Below, piece after piece: positions 1-9,017 of a DNA stretch of 64,000 bases. The translations under genes and the position numbers were made by a program. The notes beneath the pieces are model-generated. The model searched no databases and was not told where the DNA came from. It saw only the letters and a program-made list of their open reading frames with translations. Position 1 is the first letter of the stretch. Each line of letters starts with the position of its first letter. Origin of the DNA: Lentimicrobiaceae bacterium (GTDB taxonomy: Bacteria; Bacteroidota; Bacteroidia; Bacteroidales; F082); assembly GCA_015061335.1 (NCBI GenBank), contig SUWT01000003.1:1-64000 (forward strand), read 5' to 3'.

Positions 1-2
1 TA

Positions 3-101
3 GGCGTATCAGTATTCGCTAAAACACCCATTCGAGAGTTGCTCGCAAAAGACCAACCAACAATCGAAAATCAAAATGTCAAAGAACTAAAATTATTTTA
101 A
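3..101 (+). CDS. 3' end of an unidentified protein (partial)
   Basis: An open frame enters from the left window edge and ends at TAA 99-101, giving 32 codons that finish ELKLF. It contains no ATG, so the start lies outside the window. The visible tail (with TPIRELLAKDQP in it) is polar and charged and matches no family I can name. It lies 34 bases upstream of clpS on the same strand with no clear terminator between them, so it may be co-transcribed with clpS. That it is coding is inferred only from the open frame and its amino-acid make-up. Confidence 0.45.
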   Translation, partial: GVSVFAKTPIRELLAKDQPTIENQNVKELKLF

Positions 102-135
102 TAAAAATTTATTGCATCAGTAGTAATAAATAATA

Positions 136-408
136 ATGAATCAAGAGAAAGAATTATATAGTCATGATGGTTTAGAACTGCTAGACGAAGAGAAGACATT
201 ATTGTTGCTCAATGATGACGTCAATACATTTGATTATGTTATTGAAGTATTAATGAAAGTTTGTAAACATACATTAGAACAAGCAGAAACCTGTGCGCTA
301 ATAACACACTATAAGGGTAAATGTGCTGTAAAATCTGGTACTTACGAAGAGTTGGAGCCGTACTATATTAGTTTGTTAAACCATCATTTATATGCCAAGA
401 TTCAATAG
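136..408 (+). CDS. clpS: ClpS, N-degron adaptor of the Clp protease
   Basis: A 90-residue protein of the ClpS family. ClpS docks on the N-domain of the ClpA/ClpC unfoldase and delivers substrates with destabilising N-terminal residues to ClpP. The hallmark LLLLNDDVNTFDYVIEVL (about residues 21-38) and the later THYKGKCAVKSGTYEE segment line up with the substrate-pocket and core strands of E. coli ClpS. Length is typical, with a short acidic N-terminal tail ahead of the core. Only two bases separate its stop from the following relA-like ATG, so the two are almost certainly co-transcribed and perhaps translationally coupled. That arrangement links proteolysis and stringent signalling in one transcript; the functional link is inference. 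Confidence 0.95.
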   Translation: MNQEKELYSHDGLELLDEEKTLLLLNDDVNTFDYVIEVLMKVCKHTLEQAETCALITHYKGKCAVKSGTYEELEPYYISLLNHHLYAKIQ

Positions 409-410
409 TT

Positions 411-2591
411 ATGCATACATATACAGATAGTGAATTAAAAAAAATAGATGCTTCTTATAAGTCTTTTATTGAATCTATTTCTCATGTTATGGATTCAGAG
501 CAGATTGGATTTATCGACAAGGCATATCATTTGGCGCTGAAGTCGTTTGATGGTAGGAGGACCATCTCTGGTAAATTGTATGTTTTGTCTTTAATAGAGA
601 TGGCTGCGATTGCTGCAAATGAGATCGGTTTGCGTAGTAAAACTATTGTCGGTATTTTCTTACAAGACGTAATTCATAATCAGACTATCGATCTGGATTA
701 TATAAAAGAGAATTTTGGTGAAAGAATAGCACTGATTATTGAGGGGTACGAAAAAATATCTAATGTTCAAACTAATAAATTATCATTTCAATCAGAGCAG
801 TTTAGAAGATTATATCTTTCGTTAATTGATGATATTCGTGTTCTTCTGATTAAGATAATACATCGTATTTATGATATGCGTCATAAGGAAGATGTTGATA
901 GTAAGCAATTTGTTATTTATCTCAGGGAAGTGAAGTATCTTTATATTCCTATTCTTCATCGTCTCGGCATGTATGAGGTTAAGAAGGAATTAGAGGAGAA
1001 GCTGATGATTTATGAAAATCCTGAAGAATTTGAGGAGATAAAGAATAAGATTAGAGTTACAGCAGCTGAGCAAGAGAAACTGATGGAAGATTTTTTGGCT
1101 CCTATACGGCAGGCTTTATCTGATGAACATATTGAAGCTCAAATTAAATGGCGTACAAAATCGATTCCATCTATATACGAAAAAATGAAATCGAACAATC
1201 TTCCTTTTGAGCAGATCTTTGATATCTTCGCAGTTCGTATTATCATAAAAAATTGTAAGAGAAATGAAGAGAAGACAGATTGCTGGCGTGTTTATTCTCT
1301 GGTAACTAATATCTATCAACCTAATCCAAAACGTTTAAGAGATTGGATAACTACACCTAAAGTGTCTGGTTATGAATCTCTTCATACTACAGTAAAGGCA
1401 GGTAATAAATGGATTGAGGTGCAAATCCGAACAGAGAGAATGGACGAAATTGCAGAAAAAGGTAGTGCTGCGCATTGGCAATATAAGGGTAAGGACAAGA
1501 AACAGACTACAGATGAATGGTTGAACCAGATCAGAGAAATTCTTGAAACACCGAACTTTGGAAATAATGACGAAGGACTAGCTAAAAGTTGCAAGTCGGA
1601 TAAGATATACGTCTTTACTCCTAATGGTGATTTGAAACAACTTCCGATAGGTGCAACTGTCCTGGATTTTGCTTTTGATATTCATACTCAGCTTGGATGC
1701 CATTGTTCTGGTGCTAATGTGAATGGAAAAATACAATCTATTAAGTATCAACTTAATAGCGGAGATAGAGTAGAGGTTATTATTAATAAAAAACAGGTTC
1801 CTAAGCCTGATTGGCTTTCTATTGTAACAACAGATAAAGCAAAAAATAGGATAAAACGTTATCTTAAAGATCTTGAGATGAAGGAAGCAGAGCTGGGAAG
1901 TGCATTGTTTTTTAGAAGACTTAAGAATTGGAAAATACCATATACGGAAAAGTTGCTAAATGAAATCTTAAAGAATTATAATCTGTCATCAGGAATAGAA
2001 TTGTATCATCTTATTGCAACTGAGGAGATAGATATAAGTGATTTAAAAGATTTTATATTTTCACTGGCAGATAGTAATGATAGTAAATCTGCGAAGGTTG
2101 AAGATGAACGCAATAAAGATAAACCTAATGATCTTAAAACCAAAGAATTATCCTTAAGTCTGGGTGCAGATGTTAACGATTTGGCTTATAAGATCGCAAA
2201 ATGCTGTAATCCACATCCCGGTGATGAGATGTATGGATTTATTACAATATCAGGAGGGGTTACACTACATAGAGCTGATTGTAATAATCTTAAATCATTG
2301 AGAAAGAATTATCCATATAGGATAATTGATGTAAGGTGGTCTAATGAGGATTCTGTTACTACAAATGTTACAATAAAGATTATTGGTAATAATGAACTCG
2401 GCTTGTTGAGCTCTATTTCAAGTTCAATCAATGAAATGAGAATCAATATCCTAAATGCTAATTTTGTGACGGAAAACAACAAATTCACTGGTGAATTGGT
2501 GTTGCAAATGCACAAAACCATCAATATGGAACAATTGATAAGGAAGATAAAGTCTCAAAAAGGAATTATAGATGTACATCAAGTAAAATAG
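411..2591 (+). CDS. relA: Long RelA/SpoT homologue, synthetase intact, hydrolase site lost
   Basis: A 726-residue RSH protein with HD domain (about 25-160), (p)ppGpp synthetase (about 215-350), TGS (about 395-455), zinc-finger/RIS segment with KCCNPHPGD (about 585) and ACT (about 645-720). The synthetase keeps RTKSIPSIYEKMK, DIFAVRI, GYESLHTTV and EVQIRT. The HD domain has lost its metal and catalytic residues: the usual HD pair reads QD (85-86), the following ED reads HN (89-90), the first His is Ser60 and the DRxxN segment reads HRIYD (151-155). It therefore looks hydrolase-dead. Where bifunctional enzymes carry RxKD and E. coli RelA carries ExDD, this one has RLRD, so it is a RelA-like synthetase with a bifunctional-type loop. 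A second, SpoT-type gene elsewhere in the genome is expected. Starts 2 bases after clpS. Confidence 0.93.
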   Translation: MHTYTDSELKKIDASYKSFIESISHVMDSEQIGFIDKAYHLALKSFDGRRTISGKLYVLSLIEMAAIAANEIGLRSKTIVGIFLQDVIHNQTIDLDYIKENFGERIALIIEGYEKISNVQTNKLSFQSEQFRRLYLSLIDDIRVLLIKIIHRIYDMRHKEDVDSKQFVIYLREVKYLYIPILHRLGMYEVKKELEEKLMIYENPEEFEEIKNKIRVTAAEQEKLMEDFLAPIRQALSDEHIEAQIKWRTKSIPSIYEKMKSNNLPFEQIFDIFAVRIIIKNCKRNEEKTDCWRVYSLVTNIYQPNPKRLRDWITTPKVSGYESLHTTVKAGNKWIEVQIRTERMDEIAEKGSAAHWQYKGKDKKQTTDEWLNQIREILETPNFGNNDEGLAKSCKSDKIYVFTPNGDLKQLPIGATVLDFAFDIHTQLGCHCSGANVNGKIQSIKYQLNSGDRVEVIINKKQVPKPDWLSIVTTDKAKNRIKRYLKDLEMKEAELGSALFFRRLKNWKIPYTEKLLNEILKNYNLSSGIELYHLIATEEIDISDLKDFIFSLADSNDSKSAKVEDERNKDKPNDLKTKELSLSLGADVNDLAYKIAKCCNPHPGDEMYGFITISGGVTLHRADCNNLKSLRKNYPYRIIDVRWSNEDSVTTNVTIKIIGNNELGLLSSISSSINEMRINILNANFVTENNKFTGELVLQMHKTINMEQLIRKIKSQKGIIDVHQVK

Positions 2592-2593
2592 TA

Positions 2594-3871
2594 TTACTCT
2601 TCTGTCATGATTGAGATGATTTCTTTATCTGTTTCTCTCATTCCTTCACTGGCTAAGCGACCGATATTTCTTATGGTTTTCTCAATGTTGTTACCTATGA
2701 GACCATCTCCAGGGCAGAAATTCTTGTTGTTTTTACTCATCAAATAACCTGTGATACCTGAATCGACAGCTGTTGCTATCTTTGCTGCACAAGATGCTTT
2801 GGCTCCATCGCAGATTACACCAGAAGTGATTGATAATGAATTTGATAATGTATTAGAAATGGTTTCTAGGTTTTCGCCTAAAAGGTATGCGATTCCGCAG
2901 CCTGCAGCGCATCCTGCACTGATAGCTCCGCAGTAAGCAGAAAGACGACCTATTGTGGTCTTTTGATGTATGGCTGTTAAATTGGATACTATTAATGCTC
3001 TATACAAACGCTCATCGTCAATATTATATTCTTTTGCATAGGCTAAGACAGGCATAGATGCTGTGATACCTTGATTTCCACTTCCGGAATTAATAATAAC
3101 TGGTAGTTCGCAGCCATTCATTCTTGCGTCGGAACCTGCTGCAGCCCATGCTCTAGCCTTAATTTTAACATCATTACCATAATTATTGATCAAGAGACTT
3201 CCGATGTTTGCACCCCAATCATTTCTCAGTCCTTCATCAGAGATGGCTTTGTTGTAATCGAGTTGACGTTTAAGGATGTCTTTAATATCTTGAATATCAA
3301 CACTATTAGCAAAATCGTATATGCCTTCCATACTTAAGATGCTCCTATCGGTAAGCTCTTTTGATGGTTTGGCAATTGAATTGCTTTCAAATAAGACTTT
3401 TTCATCTCTTTGAATATGGACTATATTAGTGTGAAATCCTGATATTCTTACTGATGCAGAATGTTCTCCTTTATATAATTTTACGGTTACATCAAGTTGC
3501 TCCTGACAATTTATATGTTTGATTGTCATGGGTATTTCTTCTAAAAATCTTTCTGTTGCTTTCTTTTCCTCTTCACTGACATTGGCTATAACCTCTAGTT
3601 CTTTGTCGGGATTACCACCTACTATTCCTATTGCAACGGAGGCTTTTAAACCTTTCATGCCGTTTGTGTTAGGTACGATGACACTTTTAACATTTTTGAT
3701 GATATTACCGCTCGCTAATATTTCAACCTTATCAGGCATTTCTCCTAATATATTCTTGGCTTTTGCGGCTGCATAAGCGAGGCAAATAGGCTCTGTACAG
3801 CCCATGGCTGGAACAAGTTCTTCTTTTAAAATGTTGATATACAGATTATAACGACAATCAGATTTATTCAT
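2594..3871 (-). CDS. cyuA: L-cysteine desulfidase / UPF0597 serine dehydratase-like
   Basis: A 425-residue protein of the UPF0597 (YhaM/CyuA, CdsB) family, which degrades L-cysteine to pyruvate, ammonia and sulfide using an Fe-S cluster. The N-terminal signature PAMGCTEPICLAYAAA (about 22-37) is diagnostic. Further conserved cysteines lie in AYCGAISAGCAAGCGIAYLL and VICDGAKASCAAK near the C-terminus and are the likely cluster ligands. The stretch NSGSGNQGITASMPV is also family-typical. It is convergent with relA, with only two bases between the stops and no obvious terminator. A -7 element TATATTTG at 3894-3901 gives a short leader before ATG 3871. Some relatives act on serine rather than cysteine, so the substrate is a family-level inference. 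Confidence 0.88.
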   Translation of the reverse strand: MNKSDCRYNLYINILKEELVPAMGCTEPICLAYAAAKAKNILGEMPDKVEILASGNIIKNVKSVIVPNTNGMKGLKASVAIGIVGGNPDKELEVIANVSEEEKKATERFLEEIPMTIKHINCQEQLDVTVKLYKGEHSASVRISGFHTNIVHIQRDEKVLFESNSIAKPSKELTDRSILSMEGIYDFANSVDIQDIKDILKRQLDYNKAISDEGLRNDWGANIGSLLINNYGNDVKIKARAWAAAGSDARMNGCELPVIINSGSGNQGITASMPVLAYAKEYNIDDERLYRALIVSNLTAIHQKTTIGRLSAYCGAISAGCAAGCGIAYLLGENLETISNTLSNSLSITSGVICDGAKASCAAKIATAVDSGITGYLMSKNNKNFCPGDGLIGNNIEKTIRNIGRLASEGMRETDKEIISIMTEE

Positions 3872-3893
3872 AATATGAAGGATTTATTGTTTG

Positions 3894-3901
3894 CAAATAT
3901 A
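3894..3901 (-). promoter_or_regulatory. -7 promoter element of cyuA
   Basis: Reads TATATTTG on the minus strand, an exact TAnnTTTG match, about 23 bases upstream of ATG 3871. Confidence 0.6.
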
Positions 3902-3926
3902 CGTTTTTTTATTGGTAATTAATAAA

Positions 3927-5909
3927 TTAATCGCCTTTTGTTATTTCCATTGATTCAATTTCAATATTGCCATTTTCTGGAGTAATCTCAATCCATGTGT
4001 TATCTTCGCTAAACCACTTATACTGAGCACCAATTCTTATTATATAATCGTTGGTTTTTTGATTGTTTGGAACTCTTATCATGAGGCTGCCGCTTTTACC
4101 ATTTTCGCTACCATAGGAAATAAATACGTTAAAACTTGTGTATGATATGTTTTTGGCTTTTATTGTAATATAGTTACCTCTACGGGCAGTAACTTCTATA
4201 GGATTGAATGTCACTCGTTTAGATGTGTTTGATGTGATTTTTGTCTTTTTATCTATTAGAGTCTCAATTTTGTTTACTTTTAACATTTCGCTTATTTGAG
4301 CAAGCATCTCCAATGGATATGTTTCTCCAGACTCTAATTCAGATGCTTGTGTGTAATACTCAATTGCTTTATCATAATTTTTTGCTGAATATTCAATGTC
4401 GCCGCTTGATACGAGTCTTTTATACTCTGTCGATATTGCTGCAATTCTAGATTCTTTGAGTTTTTGGGCTTTGTCGAGACCTAGTGAAGCTGCAGCGTCA
4501 TTGGGCTTGATTGTCAGAGCTCTCTCGTAATCTTTAATGGCATCATCATAATTCTCTTCATTAAGATTTACCTCGGCAGAAACCATTGCGGACTGATATT
4601 GTTTCTCAATCTCCTGTTTCTCTAATGCCAATTGAACCTCTATCTCATCAATACGTTTCTGTGTATTGTTGATTTTTTCTGTAATAGTTAAATTGTCTGG
4701 CATCAGTAATTTAGCTCTATTATAAGAATCTAGAGCTTTTCGATAATCTTCATTATTATATGCGTTGTCACCGTCATTTACTAATGATGCGAACTGGAGA
4801 TTCAATTCTTCTTCTTGTTTCTTTTGATTTATCAGCTTGTTGATGTGTTCAATTTTTTGTATTGAAAATTCGTCTCCAGGTTTAAGTGTAAGAGCTTCTT
4901 GGTATTTGGATATAGCTGAATCCCAGTTGTTTGCATTTTCATATGATTTTGCCTCTTCTATGATTGCGAGATAGTTTTGCATGGCAAGATACTCTTCACT
5001 TTTCAGTGTTTCATTAATTCTGGCAATCATATCTGTTGAATATGCATCATCAGGTATAATGTTTAACGCTTCATTATAAGCTACAATAGCTTCATTATAT
5101 GATTTTTCTAAATAAAGACTATCAGCAATATGGATTTTGGAATTGTATTGTTCTGTGATATTTTTTTTGTTCGTTAATTCTGTTATTAACAGATTTAACT
5201 CAGTCTCATCTGGGAAAATTTCCAGTGCTCTTTGGTATTTTTCTATGGCTTCAGCATATTTTTTTCTTAAAGTGAATTCTTGTGCTTCACGTTTAAGTTG
5301 TTCAAAAATAGCAGTTTGCATATCAAGTTCTTCTTTCTTGGCTTTCGCTTCTTTGTACTTTGATTGTACCTCTATGTTATTAGGATATAGTTCTAAAGCA
5401 GATTTGTATTGTAATGTGGCTTCTGCATATTTCTCTTGTGACATGAAATTATCGGCAATAGAAACTATCTCGTTGAAATTATTGATTCTTTCTCTTTCGT
5501 CATTAATTATTTTAGTGATAGTTTCTATTTGATTTTTTGTGTAATTGTCTTGAGGAAAGATTTTAATAGCCTCATTATATGCGGTTAAAGCTTTTTCGTA
5601 ATCAGAGTTGTTATAAAAAGAATCAGCTTCGTCTAGATATTGGAAAAATACCTCTTCTTTTTCGCTTTGTTCTCTGATCTTCTGAAGAGTTCTGTCTAAT
5701 TTTGCTTTTGCGGTTGCATCGTTGGTTTTTATTCTTAAAGCTTCTTGGTAATAAGCTTTGGCTTTAATATATTCTTGATTATTATATTCTTTGTCACCCA
5801 GTTCCATCATTGATTGATATGTAGGTTCAGTGCTTTGAGCTGATAATTCGTTGTTGAATGATAATATGCTAATTACCAATGCTATTATAAATATTATTCT
5901 TTTATACAT
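3927..5909 (-). CDS. Secreted/periplasmic TPR-repeat protein with C-terminal beta domain
   Basis: A 660-residue exported protein. The N-terminus (MYKRIIFIIALVISIL followed by ELSAQS) is a signal peptide. Residues about 30-550 hold roughly seven to nine tetratricopeptide-like units with the recurring pattern 'Y..A...Y..AL.I.P.D', for example YNNQEYIKAKAYYQEALRI and YEKALTAYNEAIKIFP, joined by Lys/Glu-rich helical linkers. The last 110 residues (VTFNPIEVTARRGNYITIKA to the end) are beta-rich with no repeats and may form a sandwich domain. Such proteins are scaffolds for periplasmic or envelope complexes; no enzymatic motif is seen. It begins 22 bases after lolD on the same strand, so it is probably the second gene of a lolD operon, hinting at a role in the envelope. 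Confidence 0.8.
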   Translation of the reverse strand: MYKRIIFIIALVISILSFNNELSAQSTEPTYQSMMELGDKEYNNQEYIKAKAYYQEALRIKTNDATAKAKLDRTLQKIREQSEKEEVFFQYLDEADSFYNNSDYEKALTAYNEAIKIFPQDNYTKNQIETITKIINDERERINNFNEIVSIADNFMSQEKYAEATLQYKSALELYPNNIEVQSKYKEAKAKKEELDMQTAIFEQLKREAQEFTLRKKYAEAIEKYQRALEIFPDETELNLLITELTNKKNITEQYNSKIHIADSLYLEKSYNEAIVAYNEALNIIPDDAYSTDMIARINETLKSEEYLAMQNYLAIIEEAKSYENANNWDSAISKYQEALTLKPGDEFSIQKIEHINKLINQKKQEEELNLQFASLVNDGDNAYNNEDYRKALDSYNRAKLLMPDNLTITEKINNTQKRIDEIEVQLALEKQEIEKQYQSAMVSAEVNLNEENYDDAIKDYERALTIKPNDAAASLGLDKAQKLKESRIAAISTEYKRLVSSGDIEYSAKNYDKAIEYYTQASELESGETYPLEMLAQISEMLKVNKIETLIDKKTKITSNTSKRVTFNPIEVTARRGNYITIKAKNISYTSFNVFISYGSENGKSGSLMIRVPNNQKTNDYIIRIGAQYKWFSEDNTWIEITPENGNIEIESMEITKGD

Positions 5910-5931
5910 GTTGGATTTTATTATATGATTT

Positions 5932-6588
5932 TTATACTAATATTCCGTCTTTCATTATTAATGTACGATCTGCCATCTCTGCTAATTGAGGATTATGTGT
6001 GACAATTACAAAGGTCTGTCCTAGTTTGTCTCTTAGATTGAAAAACATTTGATGTAATTCTTTCGCATTATTTGAATCAAGATTTCCTGATGGTTCATCA
6101 GCTAATATTACGGAAGGATTGTTGATTAAAGCTCTAGCTACCGCAATACGTTGTTGTTCTCCGCCTGATAACATAGAAGGCTTATGATCTTTACGATCTT
6201 TAAGGTTCATGTAATCAAGTAGTTCTATTGCTTTGTCGTGTGCATCTGCCTGTTTTGTGCCAGCTATGAGTGCAGGGATACAAATATTTTCTAATGCAGT
6301 AAATTCCGGTAATAGATGATGAAATTGGAAGACAAAACCAATATTTTTGTTCCTAAATGCAGCTAATTCATTCTGATTTAATTTACTTACTTCTTGATTA
6401 TCAATGATAAGTTTTCCTTTTTCGGCTTTTTCTAATGTTCCCAGGATTTGAAGCAGGGTGGATTTTCCAGCGCCAGAAGCTCCCATTATACATACGATTT
6501 CTCCTTTATCTATTTTAATATCAACACCTTTTAAAACCTGTAGGTTCCCAAATGATTTATATATATTATTAGCTTCTATCATCAGCAT
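5932..6588 (-). CDS. lolD: LolD-like ABC transporter ATPase
   Basis: A 218-residue ATP-binding subunit of the LolD/MacB class. Walker A is GASGAGKST (about 36-44), the Q-loop lies in [17 protein letters not shown], the signature is LSGGEQQR and Walker B is VILADEP with GNLDS following; the H-loop is VTHN. LolD works with LolC/LolE permeases to release lipoproteins from the inner membrane toward the periplasmic carrier. No permease is adjacent; a fitting LolE-like permease lies at 19249-20469. A -7 element TAAATTTG at 6597-6604 puts the transcription start only a few bases before ATG 6588, so the third residue Met (6582) may be the real start. The TPR gene follows in the same operon. MacB-type export is the alternative role. 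Confidence 0.88.
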   Translation of the reverse strand: MLMIEANNIYKSFGNLQVLKGVDIKIDKGEIVCIMGASGAGKSTLLQILGTLEKAEKGKLIIDNQEVSKLNQNELAAFRNKNIGFVFQFHHLLPEFTALENICIPALIAGTKQADAHDKAIELLDYMNLKDRKDHKPSMLSGGEQQRIAVARALINNPSVILADEPSGNLDSNNAKELHQMFFNLRDKLGQTFVIVTHNPQLAEMADRTLIMKDGILV

Positions 6589-6596
6589 TTTTTTTG

Positions 6597-6604
6597 CAAA
6601 TTTA
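6597..6604 (-). promoter_or_regulatory. -7 promoter element of the lolD-TPR operon
   Basis: TAAATTTG on the minus strand, nine bases before ATG 6588, implying a very short or absent leader. Confidence 0.6.
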
Positions 6605-6657
6605 ATAAAAATCTTGGATATTTGCTATATAATGATGTGTTTTTATTATAAATGAAA

Positions 6658-6677
6658 AAGGAGGTGTTAGCCTCCTT
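6658..6677 (-). terminator. Rho-independent terminator after the GNAT-like gene
   Basis: Perfect 7-bp stem (AAGGAGG at 6658-6664, CCTCCTT at 6671-6677) with a six-base loop. On the minus strand the stem is followed by a T run, so it ends the 6726-7940 transcript just ahead of lolD. Confidence 0.75.
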
Positions 6678-6725
6678 GCATTATAATCGTCAAATTCAAT
6701 TAATGGTTTAAATTTAAAAACTCAT

Positions 6726-7940
6726 TTATCTGTTTTTCTGTAATTTAGCCCTTGTAAAAGGTTTATTTCTATCAAATAAATATCGGTATGTGATATGTGT
6801 TTTATATATTTCTGCGCCTGCACTTTCTGCAATCTTCATCATAGGTGGGTTGAAATCACCTATCCAGTTGAGTTGTAGATCTTTGTATTTAAATCTTCTC
6901 TTTTTGTGTTGTGACTCTAAAGAACATACCAAACCAGCTTCCAAACCTTTACCTCTATATTCAGGAATTATACCGAATACTAAGGAAATTGCTCTGTTGC
7001 ATACTTTTGTGACTTTAATTCTCCAAAGAACTCTTAATTTGTTGAACAAGTGCATTTTGCCGTTTAGACCTTTATATATTTGATTTAAATCTATCATGAG
7101 AAGGAAGAATCCTATGGCTTCTTTGTTTCCGTTTTCATCAATGTGATATGCAAAATGCATTAGGCGTGGGTCTATGACAGGTTTCAGACTGTTTAACAAT
7201 CCTATTGCGTGTTGTCGTGTTAGTTTTGTACTTCCAGGTATCGATCCCCATGCTTTGTTATAAACAGTTAGAAAATCATCGGCATATTTGTCGATCTTTT
7301 TCATATTGATAATTTCAAAACTGTAGTTGTTATTTCCGTAAAAACGTTCAGCCTTTTTGTGTAAGATAGGATCTAAACCTCCTAATTGGAAAGTCCTTCT
7401 GTAAGTGAGTTGTTTGAAAAATACTTGAAAGCCGTAGTTTTCAAATAGTTTGCTATAATATGGATAGTTATAAGGCATGTTATAAACTGGATCTGTGAAG
7501 CCTTCATATAAACATCCCCAAAAATAGTCTCTGTCGCCAAAATTGACGGGACCATCCATTGCTTCCATTCCTTGTTTTAAGTTCCATTCCTTGGCGGCAT
7601 CAAATAATGTATTTGCAGCTTCTTGATCATCAATACAATCGAAGAATCCACAACCGCCAGTAGGCTGTCCGTTCTCTTCTTTCTCGTATGTGGATGATGT
7701 TTTTTTGTCGTAAAAAGCAGCTATTCGCCCAACAATATTGTTGTTTTTATCAGTAAGTAAAAATCTTATCGCATCTCCATGTCGGAACAGTTTGTTTTTG
7801 GATTTATCGAAAATACCTTCAACCTCATTATCTAATGGTCTTACATAATAAGGATCTTTTTTGTATAGTTTTGCTGGAAAATCAAGCCATTGCTTGATTT
7901 GTCTTGCAGTTTCGACTTCTATAATATTAAAATTTCCCAT
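6726..7940 (-). CDS. GNAT-fold acyltransferase-like protein
   Basis: About 404 residues from the preferred start at 7940 (MGNFNIIEVETARQ). An upstream in-frame ATG at 8012 would add 24 residues rich in Phe and Lys, encoded by a T-rich stretch that looks like promoter, so I prefer the inner start. The protein matches a family widespread in Bacteroidota: an N-terminal FPAKLYKKDPYYVRPL segment, a middle FFDCIDDQEAANTLFDAA segment, and a C-terminal GNAT-like region with an acyl-CoA-loop-like PEYRGKGLEAGL (about 340). Members are usually annotated as N-acetyltransferase-like or hypothetical, and the substrate is unknown. It is a single-gene transcript ended by the hairpin at 6658-6677. Confidence 0.75.
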   Translation of the reverse strand: MGNFNIIEVETARQIKQWLDFPAKLYKKDPYYVRPLDNEVEGIFDKSKNKLFRHGDAIRFLLTDKNNNIVGRIAAFYDKKTSSTYEKEENGQPTGGCGFFDCIDDQEAANTLFDAAKEWNLKQGMEAMDGPVNFGDRDYFWGCLYEGFTDPVYNMPYNYPYYSKLFENYGFQVFFKQLTYRRTFQLGGLDPILHKKAERFYGNNNYSFEIINMKKIDKYADDFLTVYNKAWGSIPGSTKLTRQHAIGLLNSLKPVIDPRLMHFAYHIDENGNKEAIGFFLLMIDLNQIYKGLNGKMHLFNKLRVLWRIKVTKVCNRAISLVFGIIPEYRGKGLEAGLVCSLESQHKKRRFKYKDLQLNWIGDFNPPMMKIAESAGAEIYKTHITYRYLFDRNKPFTRAKLQKNR

Positions 7941-8064
7941 CAACAGTTTATTTTTTTGCAAAAGTGTAAAAAAAAACCTAATGATATTAAATATTATGCG
8001 TTTTTTTTTCAAAAAATCAATAAAAAGTAGATATATGTCTCTAAAATATTATTATGAAGGTATT

Positions 8065-8301
8065 TTATTTTATTGATAGTTCTATGTATTCATTGATTAT
8101 ATTTCGTGCTTTTTCTGCATCCTGGGAATGGACTTTTAATGTGGTACTATTACATGGAGAACTGGCTGCCCATCCTGCTAATGTGCTTTCTTCTAATGTG
8201 TTAACAATCATATGTTTGATATTTTGCTCGTTTAATAATGCAGAAATATATTTTACTTCGATTTCCGAGCCGATGAACATGTCGATTAAATTATTATCCA
8301 T
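8065..8301 (-). CDS. Small DUF2007-type protein
   Basis: A 78-residue soluble protein. The pattern 'GSEIEVKYISALLNEQNIKHMIVN' followed by a variable loop and LKVHSQDAEKARNIINEY is that of the DUF2007 family (putative signal-transducing protein), a small alpha-beta fold resembling one half of a PII/ACT-like domain. The function of the family is unknown. It is divergent from nth and stands alone. It reads as a real gene because the pattern is conserved and the coding bias matches its neighbours. Confidence 0.8.
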   Translation of the reverse strand: MDNNLIDMFIGSEIEVKYISALLNEQNIKHMIVNTLEESTLAGWAASSPCNSTTLKVHSQDAEKARNIINEYIELSIK

Positions 8302-8342
8302 AACTTTATAAGTTTATAAGTACAAATATAATATTTTTTTCT

Positions 8343-8350
8343 TATTTTTG
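8343..8350 (+). promoter_or_regulatory. -7 promoter element of nth
   Basis: TATTTTTG, an exact TAnnTTTG match, ending 11 bases before the nth ATG. Confidence 0.55.
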
Positions 8351-8361
8351 TTCAATTATAA

Positions 8362-9012
8362 ATGAACAAGATGCAAAATAAATATAATAAATTGATAGCA
8401 TATTTTGAGGAGAATATGCCGGTAGCGGAATCGGAATTACATTATGAGAATCCGTATCAGTTGTTAGTAGCTGTTATTTTATCTGCTCAATGTACTGATA
8501 AGAGGGTTAATATGACGACACCTTTGTTTTTTCAGCGCTTTCCTGATGCGAAGTCATTATCTGAAGCATCTGTAGATGAGATATTTACAATTATTAAGTC
8601 AATCTCATATCCTAATAATAAGTCTAAAAATCTATTAGGGATGTCTAAGGTTTTGGTTGAAAAATTTGATGGGGTTGTACCCGATGATGTCGAAATGTTA
8701 CAGATTTTGCCGGGTGTAGGAAGAAAAACGGCTAATGTTGTGGCGTCAGTCGCTTTTAATAAGCCTGCAATGGCTGTTGATACTCATGTTTTTAGAGTTT
8801 CAGCTAGAATTGGTCTTACTATAAATGCGAAAAATCCTTTGGATACAGAGAAACAATTGATAAGGTATATACCAGAGAGTATCATTCCTAAAGCACATCA
8901 TTGGCTAATATTACATGGACGTTATGTTTGTAAGGCAAGAAAACCTAATTGCAATGAATGCGGTATTACTGATATTTGTGATCATTATCAGTCTATAGTT
9001 AAAAATAGTTAA
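8362..9012 (+). CDS. nth: Endonuclease III
   Basis: A 216-residue DNA glycosylase/AP lyase of base excision repair that removes oxidised pyrimidines. The helix-hairpin-helix LPGVGRKTANVVASVAF carries the catalytic Lys (about 121) and AVDTHVFRVSARIG carries the catalytic Asp. The C-terminal [4Fe-4S] loop has the canonical spacing C-x6-C-x2-C-x5-C (CKARKPNCNECGITDIC, about 192-208). Length is the family norm. A second in-frame ATG at 8371 is an equally good start. A -7 element at 8343-8350 gives a near-leaderless transcript. It lies upstream of recA on the same strand, but recA has its own promoter. Confidence 0.96.
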   Translation: MNKMQNKYNKLIAYFEENMPVAESELHYENPYQLLVAVILSAQCTDKRVNMTTPLFFQRFPDAKSLSEASVDEIFTIIKSISYPNNKSKNLLGMSKVLVEKFDGVVPDDVEMLQILPGVGRKTANVVASVAFNKPAMAVDTHVFRVSARIGLTINAKNPLDTEKQLIRYIPESIIPKAHHWLILHGRYVCKARKPNCNECGITDICDHYQSIVKNS

Positions 9013-9017
9013 AATTC

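Noticed and set aside
8012-8076. Upstream start of the GNAT-like gene at 8012
   Set aside because: The extra 24 residues are encoded by a homopolymer-rich stretch resembling promoter DNA; family members begin near MGNFNIIEV.
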